A stretch of DNA of 43,720 nucleotides from an uncultured Opitutia bacterium. GTDB lineage: Bacteria > Verrucomicrobiota > Verrucomicrobiia > Opitutales > Opitutaceae. The DNA lies in the NCBI GenBank assembly GCA_903830425.1, contig CAIKTR010000187.1, positions 1-43,720 on the forward strand, read 5' to 3'. The translations under genes were made by a program, and so were the position numbers. Every line of letters starts with the position of its first letter. Positions within the stretch are counted from its first letter, which is position 1. Below are positions 34,083-42,258 of the stretch, in pieces. Below the pieces are notes generated by a model. The model saw only the letters and a program-made list of their open reading frames with translations. It had not been told where the DNA came from and searched no databases.

Positions 34083-36059
34083 ATGCCCCCTCCTCCTCCC
34101 GTGCGCGACCTCGGCATCCCCGTAAAGGGCGTGAGCTGGGCCCGCCTGCATCCGGGCAGGACCGCCGACGGCCGCGCCTCCCTGCTCGCCTCGATGAGCC
34201 AGAGCCACGAGGGGCTCTTCGTCCTCGACATCGACCTCGCCACCGGCCGCTGCCGGCAGCTCGCGGCCCAGGACCGCGTCCACTCGACGTTTTCCGCCGC
34301 GTCGTTCCGCTCCCTGCTCACCGGCCGGCTCTACATCGTGTCCGGCTGGGACGGCCACCTCCACGGCTACGACGCCAACCGCCCGGAGCGCGGGCTCGAG
34401 GACCTCGGCCGCGTCACGCCCGCCCCCGGCGACATCGCGCCCCTGGGGATCAACGAGGGCCCCGACGGCGCGCTCTGGATCGGCACCTACCCCGGCGCCA
34501 GCCTCACCAAGTACGACCCGGCCACCGGCCGGTTCACCGGCTTCGGGCCGCAGGACCCCGTCGACAACTACCTCTACCCGCTGGCGGGCGACGACGGCTC
34601 GCTCGCCGGCATCGTGAAGTTCGGCCGGCCCCACCTGCTGGTCTTCAACCCGGCCACCGGCGAGCGCCGCGAGGTCGGCCCGGCGGTGACCGACCCGACC
34701 GACCCGGCGCAGTTCCTGAAGTTCTTCAAGGGGGACGACCGCCGGCTCTACCTCGACTCGCACGCCGGCAAGTTCCGGGTCGACGGCCTGAACCTCACGC
34801 CCGTCGAGGCGCTGCCGGCGCCGCTCGCGGGCATTCACGCCACCTACCGGCACGCCTACCAGGCGCCGGCGGAGATGCCCGGCGGCTGGACCGCGCATTT
34901 CCTCGACGACCACATCAACGGCACCGGCACGCCCCGCCGCGTCCTGCTCGTCAACCGCGACCCGCTCGTGCCCAGCCGGGAGCTCCACCTCGACTGGGTC
35001 GGGGCCGGCTCCAACCTCCACGTCCTCGGCGTCGGGCCCGACGGCGACCTCTACGGGTCGAGCTACATGCCCAACCGGATTTTCCGGGCGCGGCTGGGCG
35101 CCGGGGCGGCGGCGCCGCTTGAGGACCTGGGCGAGCACACCTTCGCCGGCGGCGAGGCCTACTCGCTCACGACGCTCGGGGGCAAGGTGTACCTCGGCTC
35201 CTACCCCGAGTCGCGCCTCTCGGTCTACGACCCGGCCCGGCCCATCCGCTTCGGCAACGGGCCGGGCGACAATCCCCGCGACCTCGGCCGGCTCGATGCC
35301 ATCGGCTTCCGGCCCAACGTCCTGCTCGCGACGCCGGACGGCCGCCTGTGGATGGGCTCCAGCCCCGACTACGGCCTCTACGGCGGCCCGCTCGCCTGGT
35401 ACGACCCGGCGACCGGCGCCAAACAATCCCACCGCCAGGTCGTCGCGGACCTGTCCCCCGCCTCCGGCCTCTATCTGCCGGAGCTGCGGCAGATTTTCCT
35501 CGGCCTCAGCATCGAGCCCGGCACCGGCATGCCGATCAAGCAGAACCTCCACGGCGCCTTCGCCCTCTGGGATCCGGCCGCGGACGCCCTCGCCTGGTCC
35601 GGCGACCTCGGGCTCGAGCACCTCGCCGACGTGACCTCGCTCGCCCCCGCCGGGGACGGCTGCGTCTATGCGCTGATCGGCCGCGGCGACCACATCCTCA
35701 CCGCCGGCGCGCCCGAGATCGGCCCGCGGCTCGCGCTGATCGATCCCGCGCGGCGCACCGTCCTCGCCTCCGCCTGGCTGCCCGCGGACTACGGCCCGCT
35801 CTCCTGGCACGGCTACCACTCGCTGCGCGTCGGCCCCGGCGGGGCGGTGTACGGCGCCACCGGCTACTGCGTCTTCCGCCTCCGCCCGGGCACCTGCGAG
35901 GTCGAGCGCGTCTGGCAGCTCGACCAACCGCAGCCGCGCCCCGGCACGGTCTGGCTCAACGCCTCCTCCCCCAACGTCATCGACGTCGTCGGCCCCATCG
36001 TCGGCGACCAATTCTACTTCGCGACCGGCTGGCGCCTCCGCGCCCTGACCCTGCCATGA
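34083..36059 (+). CDS. Propeller-type paralogue 1 of 3 (unknown function, no signal peptide)
   Basis: 658 residues from ATG at 34083 (MPPPPPVRDLGIPVKGVSW). A TTG at 33978 would add 35 residues without creating a signal peptide, so this copy appears to be cytoplasmic. The sequence has repeated units of the form DG-x-hydrophobic-W-I/M-G-x-YP...YDPATG (GALWIGTYPGASLTKYDPAT, KVYLGSYPESRLSVYDPA, RLWMGSSPDYGLYGGPLAWY), suggesting a beta-propeller with perhaps six to eight blades. Similar in length and full-length aligned to the next two genes. No catalytic motif recognised. Confidence 0.8.
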   Translation: MPPPPPVRDLGIPVKGVSWARLHPGRTADGRASLLASMSQSHEGLFVLDIDLATGRCRQLAAQDRVHSTFSAASFRSLLTGRLYIVSGWDGHLHGYDANRPERGLEDLGRVTPAPGDIAPLGINEGPDGALWIGTYPGASLTKYDPATGRFTGFGPQDPVDNYLYPLAGDDGSLAGIVKFGRPHLLVFNPATGERREVGPAVTDPTDPAQFLKFFKGDDRRLYLDSHAGKFRVDGLNLTPVEALPAPLAGIHATYRHAYQAPAEMPGGWTAHFLDDHINGTGTPRRVLLVNRDPLVPSRELHLDWVGAGSNLHVLGVGPDGDLYGSSYMPNRIFRARLGAGAAAPLEDLGEHTFAGGEAYSLTTLGGKVYLGSYPESRLSVYDPARPIRFGNGPGDNPRDLGRLDAIGFRPNVLLATPDGRLWMGSSPDYGLYGGPLAWYDPATGAKQSHRQVVADLSPASGLYLPELRQIFLGLSIEPGTGMPIKQNLHGAFALWDPAADALAWSGDLGLEHLADVTSLAPAGDGCVYALIGRGDHILTAGAPEIGPRLALIDPARRTVLASAWLPADYGPLSWHGYHSLRVGPGGAVYGATGYCVFRLRPGTCEVERVWQLDQPQPRPGTVWLNASSPNVIDVVGPIVGDQFYFATGWRLRALTLP

Positions 36060-36141
36060 TTGACCTTCGGCACCGAACCCCGAATACCGTGGGCGGCGCA
36101 CCCCGCCCCGGCTGCCAGCCGGCACCCCCGACCTTTTCCCC

Positions 36142-38142
36142 ATGACCCTCCCCCGCCTGCTCTGCGTGCTCTGCGTCGCCCTCGCCTCACTCTCCGCCGC
36201 CGAGCCCGTCGTCCGCGACCTCGGCGTGCCCGTCAAGTCCGTCAACTGGGTCCGCCTCCACCCGGGCCGCGGACCCGACAGCCGGGCCTCGCTGCTCATC
36301 TCCATGGGCCAGAACAACGGCGGCCTCTTCGTCCTCGATGTCGACCTCGCCACCGGCCACTGCCGCCAGTTCAACGCCCCCTCCGGCAAGCAACAATACC
36401 CCACCGCGTCCTTCCGCAGCCCGCGCACCGGCGCGCTCTACCTCGGCGCGCACACCGACGGCCATCTCCTCCGCTACGACCCCGCCCGCCCCGAGCGCGG
36501 GCTCGAGGACCTCGGCGTCATTGACGGCGAACACGCCACCTTCCCGACCGGCCTCACCGAGGCGGCCGACGGCTCCATCTGGATCGGCGCCTACCCCGAC
36601 TGCTCGCTCACCCGCTTCGACCCCGCCACCGGCGCCTTCCAGCGCTTCGGCCGGATGGATCCCGCCGACCAATACCTCTACCCGCTCGCCAGCGCGGACG
36701 GCACCCTCGCCGCGCTCACCAAGTTCGTCCATCCGCACCTCCTCCTGATCGACCCCCGGACCGGGGCGACGACCACGCTCGGCCCCGTGGTCTCGCCGGA
36801 GGACAAGGCCCAGCGGCTGCTCTTCTACAAGGGCCTGGACGGCCTGCTCTACCTCGAGACGCATGCCGGCAACTTCCGCGTGCGCGGCGGCCAGCTCGAA
36901 CCCGCCGCCTTCCTGCCCCCGCCGCTCCCGCCGTTCCACGCGGTCGGGACGCCGCCGGTCGCGTTCCGCGATGCGCTGCCCATGCCCGACGGCTCGATCG
37001 CAATGTGGGAGGACGGCGACGAAGGCGCGGGGACGTTCCGGCAGATCCGGCTCACCAGCACCAACCCCACCGTGCCCACCCGCACCCTCACGCTCGACTG
37101 GCAGGGGGGCGGCACGAATCTCTTTGTCCTGCACCGCGGGCCCGACGGCCTGATCTACGGCTCGAGCTTCCTGCCCGAGCACATCTTCCGCTGCGCGCCC
37201 GACGGCTCCAGCATGATCAACCTGGGCCGCTGCAGCCTGATGCTCGGCGAGGCCTACACCATCGGCAACTTCAGCGACGGCCTCATGGCCTTCGGCTCCT
37301 ACCCGCACGCCAACATCTCGCTCTACGACCCGCGCCGGCCCTGGCGCTTCGGCGCGGACTCCGACGGCAACCCGCGCGACATCGGCCGGCTCGACGAGAT
37401 CGGCATCCGCCCCATCGCCATGGCCATCGTGCCCGCGTTCACGGCCGCCGACGGCCGCGCCGTGCGGGAGCGGATGTGGGTCGGCAACCTGCCCGACTAC
37501 GGCCTGTGGGGCGGCACGCTCACGTGGCTTGACCCCAAGACCCTCGCCTCCGGGAGCCACCGCCACCTGATCCCGGACGGCTCGCCCTTCTCGCTGCTCT
37601 GGCTGCCCGCGCCGCAGCAGCTGCTGGTCGGCCTGAGCATCGACGGCGGGACCGGCACCAAGCCCAAGATCCGGCAGGGCGCGTTTGTGCTCTGGGACAC
37701 GGCCAAGGACCAGGCGGTCTACACCGGCGACTTCGGCGTCAAAAACCTGCCCGACGTGCTTGCGCTCACCCCCGCGGCCCACGGCCAGGTCTATGCCCTG
37801 CTCGGCAACACGCGCGGCACCGCCGAGTGGCTCGGCGCGGCGGCCGGGCCCACCCGCATCGCGCTGGTCGATCCCGCCACCCGCCGGGTGCTGGCCGACG
37901 TCCCGCTGCCCGCGGAGTTCGGGCGGATGCCCGAGCAGGTCCAGGGCTGCCTCTTCCCCGGGCCCGACGGCGTCTACGGCATCACCGAGCGCGTGCTCTA
38001 CCGGCTGAAGCCCGGCACCTGCGAGGCGGAGGTCGTCTGGCGCGCGCCCGCCGGCGACCAGCTCAATGTCCCGGGCCCATGGATCGGCCGGACCTTCTAC
38101 TTCGCGACCGGCTGGCGCCTCCGGACGCTGACGCTGCCGTGA
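36142..38142 (+). CDS. Propeller-type paralogue 2 of 3 (secreted, unknown function)
   Basis: 666 residues from ATG at 36142. Signal peptide MTLPRLLCVLCVALASLSAA with cleavage before EPVVRDLG. The mature N-terminus, DLGVPVKSVNWVRLHPGRG to DVDLATGHCRQFNA, is the most conserved block of the family; over 54 residues 43 match the third copy. Propeller repeats include SIWIGAYPDCSLTRFDPATG and MAFGSYPHANISLYDPRRPW, and RMWVGNLPDYGLWGGTLTWL. It ends WRLRTLTLP, as does paralogue 1 (WRLRALTLP). Function unknown; periplasmic or outer-surface location expected. Confidence 0.85.
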   Translation: MTLPRLLCVLCVALASLSAAEPVVRDLGVPVKSVNWVRLHPGRGPDSRASLLISMGQNNGGLFVLDVDLATGHCRQFNAPSGKQQYPTASFRSPRTGALYLGAHTDGHLLRYDPARPERGLEDLGVIDGEHATFPTGLTEAADGSIWIGAYPDCSLTRFDPATGAFQRFGRMDPADQYLYPLASADGTLAALTKFVHPHLLLIDPRTGATTTLGPVVSPEDKAQRLLFYKGLDGLLYLETHAGNFRVRGGQLEPAAFLPPPLPPFHAVGTPPVAFRDALPMPDGSIAMWEDGDEGAGTFRQIRLTSTNPTVPTRTLTLDWQGGGTNLFVLHRGPDGLIYGSSFLPEHIFRCAPDGSSMINLGRCSLMLGEAYTIGNFSDGLMAFGSYPHANISLYDPRRPWRFGADSDGNPRDIGRLDEIGIRPIAMAIVPAFTAADGRAVRERMWVGNLPDYGLWGGTLTWLDPKTLASGSHRHLIPDGSPFSLLWLPAPQQLLVGLSIDGGTGTKPKIRQGAFVLWDTAKDQAVYTGDFGVKNLPDVLALTPAAHGQVYALLGNTRGTAEWLGAAAGPTRIALVDPATRRVLADVPLPAEFGRMPEQVQGCLFPGPDGVYGITERVLYRLKPGTCEAEVVWRAPAGDQLNVPGPWIGRTFYFATGWRLRTLTLP

Positions 38143-38193
38143 GCGGGGCCCTGGCGGATTTCGGATTGCGGATCGGGATTCCAGCGGTGAGAG

Positions 38194-40182
38194 GTGTTGC
38201 CCGTGGGTGATCAATCTCCGCCATTCCTGGCCTTGCTGCTCTGCGCCATGACCGCCGCCGCGCTGCCCGCCGCCCCGGATTTCCACGAAATCGGCATCCC
38301 GGTGAAGGGCGTCAACTGGGTCCGCCTCCACCCGGGTAAAACCGCCGACGGCCGGCCCTCCCTCCTCGGCTCGATGGGCCAGAACAACGGCGGCCTGTTC
38401 GTCTTCGACGTGGATCTCGCCACCGGGCACTGCCGCCAGTTCAACGCGCGGGCGCCGGGCGCCGACTATCCCATCGGCTCGATGCGCAGCCTGCGCACCG
38501 GCATCCTTTATCTCGGCTCGGCCTGGGACGGCCATCTCCACCGCTTCGACCCCGCACACCCCGAGCGGGGCGTCCAGGATCTCGGCGCCATCCATCCGGG
38601 CATGGCGACCTTTCCCACCGGCATCCAGGAAGCCCCCGACGGCGGCATCTGGATCGGCGCCTACCCCGGCGCCGGGCTCACGCGCTTCGACCCCGTCACC
38701 GGGGAGTTCCGGCGCTACGGCCGCATGGATGAAACCGACAAGTACCTCTACCCGCTCTGCGGTGACGACGGCACCATCGCCGCCCAGACCAAGACCACGC
38801 GCTACCGCCTCGTGATGTTTGATCCCAAGACCGGCGCCCACGCCCCGGTCGGGCCCGTGCTCGACGAGCCCAACAACCCCGAGCGCCGCTGGTTTTTCTT
38901 CAAGGGCACCGACGGCCTGCTCTATCTCGACAGCGACCTGGGCAAATTCCGGCTGCAGGGCATGACCGCGACCCCCGTCGCCACCGTGCCGGACCAGCTG
39001 CCCGGCATCCACGCCACCTACAAGCATGGGTATCAAGCCGACGTCACGATGCCCGGCGGCTGGCGTGCCGCCTACACCGAGGAAACCGGGGCGCCGCGCA
39101 AACTTGACCTGACCAACCTTGACCCGGCCATCCCCCCGCGCCACCTCACCCTCGACTGGGTGGGTGCCGGCACGCAGCTCTTCATGATCGGCCTCGGTCC
39201 CGACCAGCGCATCTACGGTTCGAGCATCCTGCCCGAGCACCTGTTCCGCTGCGAACTCGACGGCACCGGCCTCGTGAACCTCGGCCAGTGCAGCCTCTCG
39301 CTCGGCGAGGCCTACTCGATGGCCGCCTATGGCGACGGGCGCATGGCCTTCGCCTCCTATCCCGCCGCGCGCATTTCGCTCTATGATCCGAAACTGCCGT
39401 ACCGGTACGGCCTCGGGCCCGGCAGCAACCCGCTCGACATCGGCCCGCTCGACCACGCCGAGATCGCCTACCGCCCGCATGCGATGGCCACGACCCCCGA
39501 CGGCAAAATCTGGATCGGCTCGGCCCCCAACTACGGCATCCGGGGCGGTCCGCTCGGGTGGTACGATCCGAAGACCGGCCACCGCGGCTTTCACCGCGCA
39601 GTCGTCCCCGACACCTCGCCCAACTGCTTCCTGTTTCTGCCGGAGCTGAACCAGCTGTTCATCGGCCTCGGCACCGAGCCCGGCAGCGGCGTGAGCGTGC
39701 AGCGGTCCACGGGCGCCTTCGCGCTCTGGGACGCCGTCACCGACCAGCTGGCCCACGCCGGCGACTTCGGCCTCCAGGGCCTCGCCGACGTCTGCTCGCT
39801 GGTCCCCGCCGGCCGCGGCGGGCTGGTCTTCGCGCTCAGCGGCCGACCGACCTACCTCATCAAGGACTACGGCGCCCGGCCCGCCCCGACCCAGGTCGTG
39901 CTCGTCGATCCCAAGGAACACCGCGTGATCGCGTCTGCCGCGGTGCCCGCGGAATTCGGGCCGATGCCCACCTTCAGCCTCGACAGCCTGCGCCGCGCGG
40001 CCGACGGCACGGTTTATCTCGTGCTCGCCAGCGGCGTCTATCGCGTCAATCCCGACACCTGCGCCGTTGCGCCCGCCTGGAAGATGCCCGCCGGGGAAAT
40101 CGAGGTCACCGGCCCGATCGTCGGCCGGCGCTTCTTCTTCGGCACGCAATGGAAGCTGCGCTACGTCGACCTGCCCGAGTGA
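38194..40182 (+). CDS. Propeller-type paralogue 3 of 3 (probably secreted, unknown function)
   Basis: 662 residues from GTG at 38194; TTG at 38197 and GTG at 38203 are also possible, and an in-frame stop lies just upstream. The N-terminus has a hydrophobic core (FLALLLCAMTAAALPAAPD) but no Lys or Arg before it, unusual for a signal peptide. Family blocks: EIGIPVKGVNWVRLHPGK, SMGQNNGGLFVFDVDLATGH, repeats KIWIGSAPNYGIRGGPLGWY and MAFASYPAARISLYDP, and a closing WKLRYVDLPE. A TIGSDP-type catalytic motif is absent. Tandem with copies 1 and 2, followed after 115 bases by a desaturase gene. Confidence 0.85.
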   Translation: MLPVGDQSPPFLALLLCAMTAAALPAAPDFHEIGIPVKGVNWVRLHPGKTADGRPSLLGSMGQNNGGLFVFDVDLATGHCRQFNARAPGADYPIGSMRSLRTGILYLGSAWDGHLHRFDPAHPERGVQDLGAIHPGMATFPTGIQEAPDGGIWIGAYPGAGLTRFDPVTGEFRRYGRMDETDKYLYPLCGDDGTIAAQTKTTRYRLVMFDPKTGAHAPVGPVLDEPNNPERRWFFFKGTDGLLYLDSDLGKFRLQGMTATPVATVPDQLPGIHATYKHGYQADVTMPGGWRAAYTEETGAPRKLDLTNLDPAIPPRHLTLDWVGAGTQLFMIGLGPDQRIYGSSILPEHLFRCELDGTGLVNLGQCSLSLGEAYSMAAYGDGRMAFASYPAARISLYDPKLPYRYGLGPGSNPLDIGPLDHAEIAYRPHAMATTPDGKIWIGSAPNYGIRGGPLGWYDPKTGHRGFHRAVVPDTSPNCFLFLPELNQLFIGLGTEPGSGVSVQRSTGAFALWDAVTDQLAHAGDFGLQGLADVCSLVPAGRGGLVFALSGRPTYLIKDYGARPAPTQVVLVDPKEHRVIASAAVPAEFGPMPTFSLDSLRRAADGTVYLVLASGVYRVNPDTCAVAPAWKMPAGEIEVTGPIVGRRFFFGTQWKLRYVDLPE

Positions 40183-40297
40183 ATCGCGGTGGGCCAGACC
40201 ACCCCACTCATCATCCCAACCCCAACCGCTTCCAACCCCTCGAACCTTTCCCCGGCCTCCGCTGGATTTCAGCGCCGCAATCCAAAGTTACCGCCCC

Positions 40298-41398
40298 ATG
40301 AACGAGCAGATCAAAATCAACTGGTACCGCTGCAAAATCGACAAGGCGGTCATGAGCGACCTCATGCGCAAGAGCGACGCCCGGGGCTTCGCCCAGGCCG
40401 TGCCGCAGCTGCTGCTCTTCGCCGCCACCGGCGCGTTCGCCTACCTCGTGTTTCTCCGGCTCAACGCGCACACCTGGCCGTGGGCGCTGCCGCTCCTGCT
40501 GTTCGCGCTCTTTCTCCACGGCACCAATGGCACGTTCTTCGGCGGCATCGCCGGGCATGAGCTCTGCCACAAGACCCCGTTCGCCACACCGTTCTGGAAC
40601 ACGTTTTTCCTCAAAATTTTCTCCTTCCTCGGCTGGTTCGACCCGGTCGGCTACCGCGCCAGCCACATCCGCCACCACCAGGCCACCACGCACGTGGACC
40701 ACGACGGCGAGGTCATCCTGCCGCTCGGCCTCGACTGGCACGGGTTCAAGTTCCTCCTCACGCTGCTCACCTTCAACCCCTTCGGCCTCGTCAAGCAGCT
40801 GCGCTTCTGGGTGGCCGCGGCGATGGGCGACCTGACTCACGACGGCTTCTTCCAGGCCGCGTGGCTGCAGCGCGTGGTGCCCGAGACCAATGTCGGACAG
40901 CGCCGGGAAATCATCCGCTGGTCCCGCATCGTGGTCCTCGGCCACCTCGCCCTGGCCACGGCCTTCATCCTCACGGGGCACGGGTTCCTGATCGTGATCG
41001 TGAACGGCGGCTCCTTCTACTGCAGCTGGCTCGGCTTCCTCACCGGCGCCCCGCAGCACATCGGCCTGTCGCCCAACACCCCGGACTTCCGCCTCTGCTG
41101 CCGCACCTACACCTGCAGCTGGCTGCCGGCCTTCTTCTACTGGAACATGCAGTACCACGTGGAGCACCACATGTTCCCCGCCGTGCCGTTCTACAATTTG
41201 CCCAAGCTGCGCGCCGCCCTCGCCCACGACCTCCCGCCCGCCCCGCACGGGCTCTGGGCCACCTGGCGCGAGCTGCGGCCCATCATGCGCCGCCAGCAGG
41301 CCGACCCGTCCTACGTCTACGTGCCCCCGCTCCCCCGGAACGAGGGCGACCGGGTCGGCGACGACATCCTCCTGCGCGAGGCGGCCGAGCAGCCCTAG
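40298..41398 (+). CDS. Membrane fatty acid desaturase
   Basis: 366 residues from ATG at 40298. Integral membrane di-iron enzyme with the three His boxes: GHELCHKT (HxxxH, about residue 89), SHIRHHQATTHVDHD (HxxHH, about 128) and YHVEHHMFP (HxxHH, about 290). Hydrophobic segments precede and follow the first two boxes (AVPQLLLFAATGAFAYLVF, LPLLLFALFLHGTNGTFF; ILTGHGFLIVIVNGGSFY). It introduces a double bond or hydroxyl into acyl lipids or a related substrate; regiospecificity unknown. Its TAG stop interlocks with the stop of the convergent isochorismatase-like gene in CTAG. Confidence 0.92.
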   Translation: MNEQIKINWYRCKIDKAVMSDLMRKSDARGFAQAVPQLLLFAATGAFAYLVFLRLNAHTWPWALPLLLFALFLHGTNGTFFGGIAGHELCHKTPFATPFWNTFFLKIFSFLGWFDPVGYRASHIRHHQATTHVDHDGEVILPLGLDWHGFKFLLTLLTFNPFGLVKQLRFWVAAAMGDLTHDGFFQAAWLQRVVPETNVGQRREIIRWSRIVVLGHLALATAFILTGHGFLIVIVNGGSFYCSWLGFLTGAPQHIGLSPNTPDFRLCCRTYTCSWLPAFFYWNMQYHVEHHMFPAVPFYNLPKLRAALAHDLPPAPHGLWATWRELRPIMRRQQADPSYVYVPPLPRNEGDRVGDDILLREAAEQP

Positions 41399-42225
41399 CC
41401 GCGGCGCGCCGGGCGGCGCGGCGGCAGCCCCTGCAGCATCCGGGTGAAGTCCGTCAGGCCGAAGATGAACCCGGAGTTCAGGCTCACGCGCCACAGCGCC
41501 TGCGCCTTCTCGCGCTCCTCCCGGGCCGTCGCCGCGTTCTCCACCGCGGTCACCGCCTCGGGTATCGTCGAGCAGAGCACGCCGTAGCGCCCGAGGTCGA
41601 TCATGCCGCCCGGCGACATCAGCAGGCACCAGTTGAGCGCAAAGCCGATGTAGACAAGGTGGTTGATCCCGTGCGCCCGGCACAGCGCCGCCAGCTGGTG
41701 CCCGTCCTTCGCGATCGGCTCGCCCGGCCGCGGCCGCGCCTCGGGGGCGAAGCCCAGCCGGGCAAAGCCCCGGCGCACGTCCGGCCGGTTGTGCCGGCCG
41801 ACAAACACCCGGTCCGCCCGAAACTGCTCGAGCTGCCGGTAGACGGGATCCTTCCGCACCCGCGCATAACGCGGCGACGGGCCCGCCAGCTTCACCGTCC
41901 GCCGGTAGCCGGCGAGGTGCGAGTAGTAGTCGCGCCCGCCCACCACGTGAAACAGGGGCAGCGGCGACGCGCGCACCGCGCCGAGCAGCGGCGGAAACAC
42001 CTCCCGCAGGATCTGCAGCGCCCGCGGGTGATACTCCACGCAGCGCCGCCAGCCCGGCCACTGCGCCATCGTCCCGCACTCCCACGCATGCATGACCACG
42101 ACGGCGGTGTGCGCCGGCGCGAGGTCGACCTCCGCCTGCCGCCAGCCGCCGAACCCCTCGCCGGGGACCGGCCGGGCATAGTCGGCGTCAAACTGCTGGT
42201 AATGCCGGGTGGGGATTTTAACCAT
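41395..42225 (-). CDS. Isochorismatase/cysteine-hydrolase-fold protein lacking the usual Asp
   Basis: 276 residues from ATG at 42223-42225. The Rossmann-like fold is recognised from the first strand HTAVVVMHAWECGT and the region around the catalytic Cys, NHLVYIGFALNWCLLMSPG. In active members the first strand ends in Asp (VIDMQ); here it reads VVMHAW, so the Asp of the Asp-Lys-Cys triad appears to be replaced by His while the Cys is kept. A helical and basic C-terminal extension (TAREEREKAQALWRVS to RPARRG) follows. It lies 33 bases after the symporter gene. Catalysis uncertain; it may have altered chemistry. Confidence 0.7.
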   Translation of the reverse strand: MVKIPTRHYQQFDADYARPVPGEGFGGWRQAEVDLAPAHTAVVVMHAWECGTMAQWPGWRRCVEYHPRALQILREVFPPLLGAVRASPLPLFHVVGGRDYYSHLAGYRRTVKLAGPSPRYARVRKDPVYRQLEQFRADRVFVGRHNRPDVRRGFARLGFAPEARPRPGEPIAKDGHQLAALCRAHGINHLVYIGFALNWCLLMSPGGMIDLGRYGVLCSTIPEAVTAVENAATAREEREKAQALWRVSLNSGFIFGLTDFTRMLQGLPPRRPARRG

Positions 42226-42258
42226 GACCGCTAGCCGATAACGGAAACCGGCGGGGAT

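Noticed and set aside
36187-40149. A 1320-codon open frame opposite the propeller genes
   Set aside because: Shadow of the codon pattern of two paralogues; its repeated look merely mirrors their duplication.
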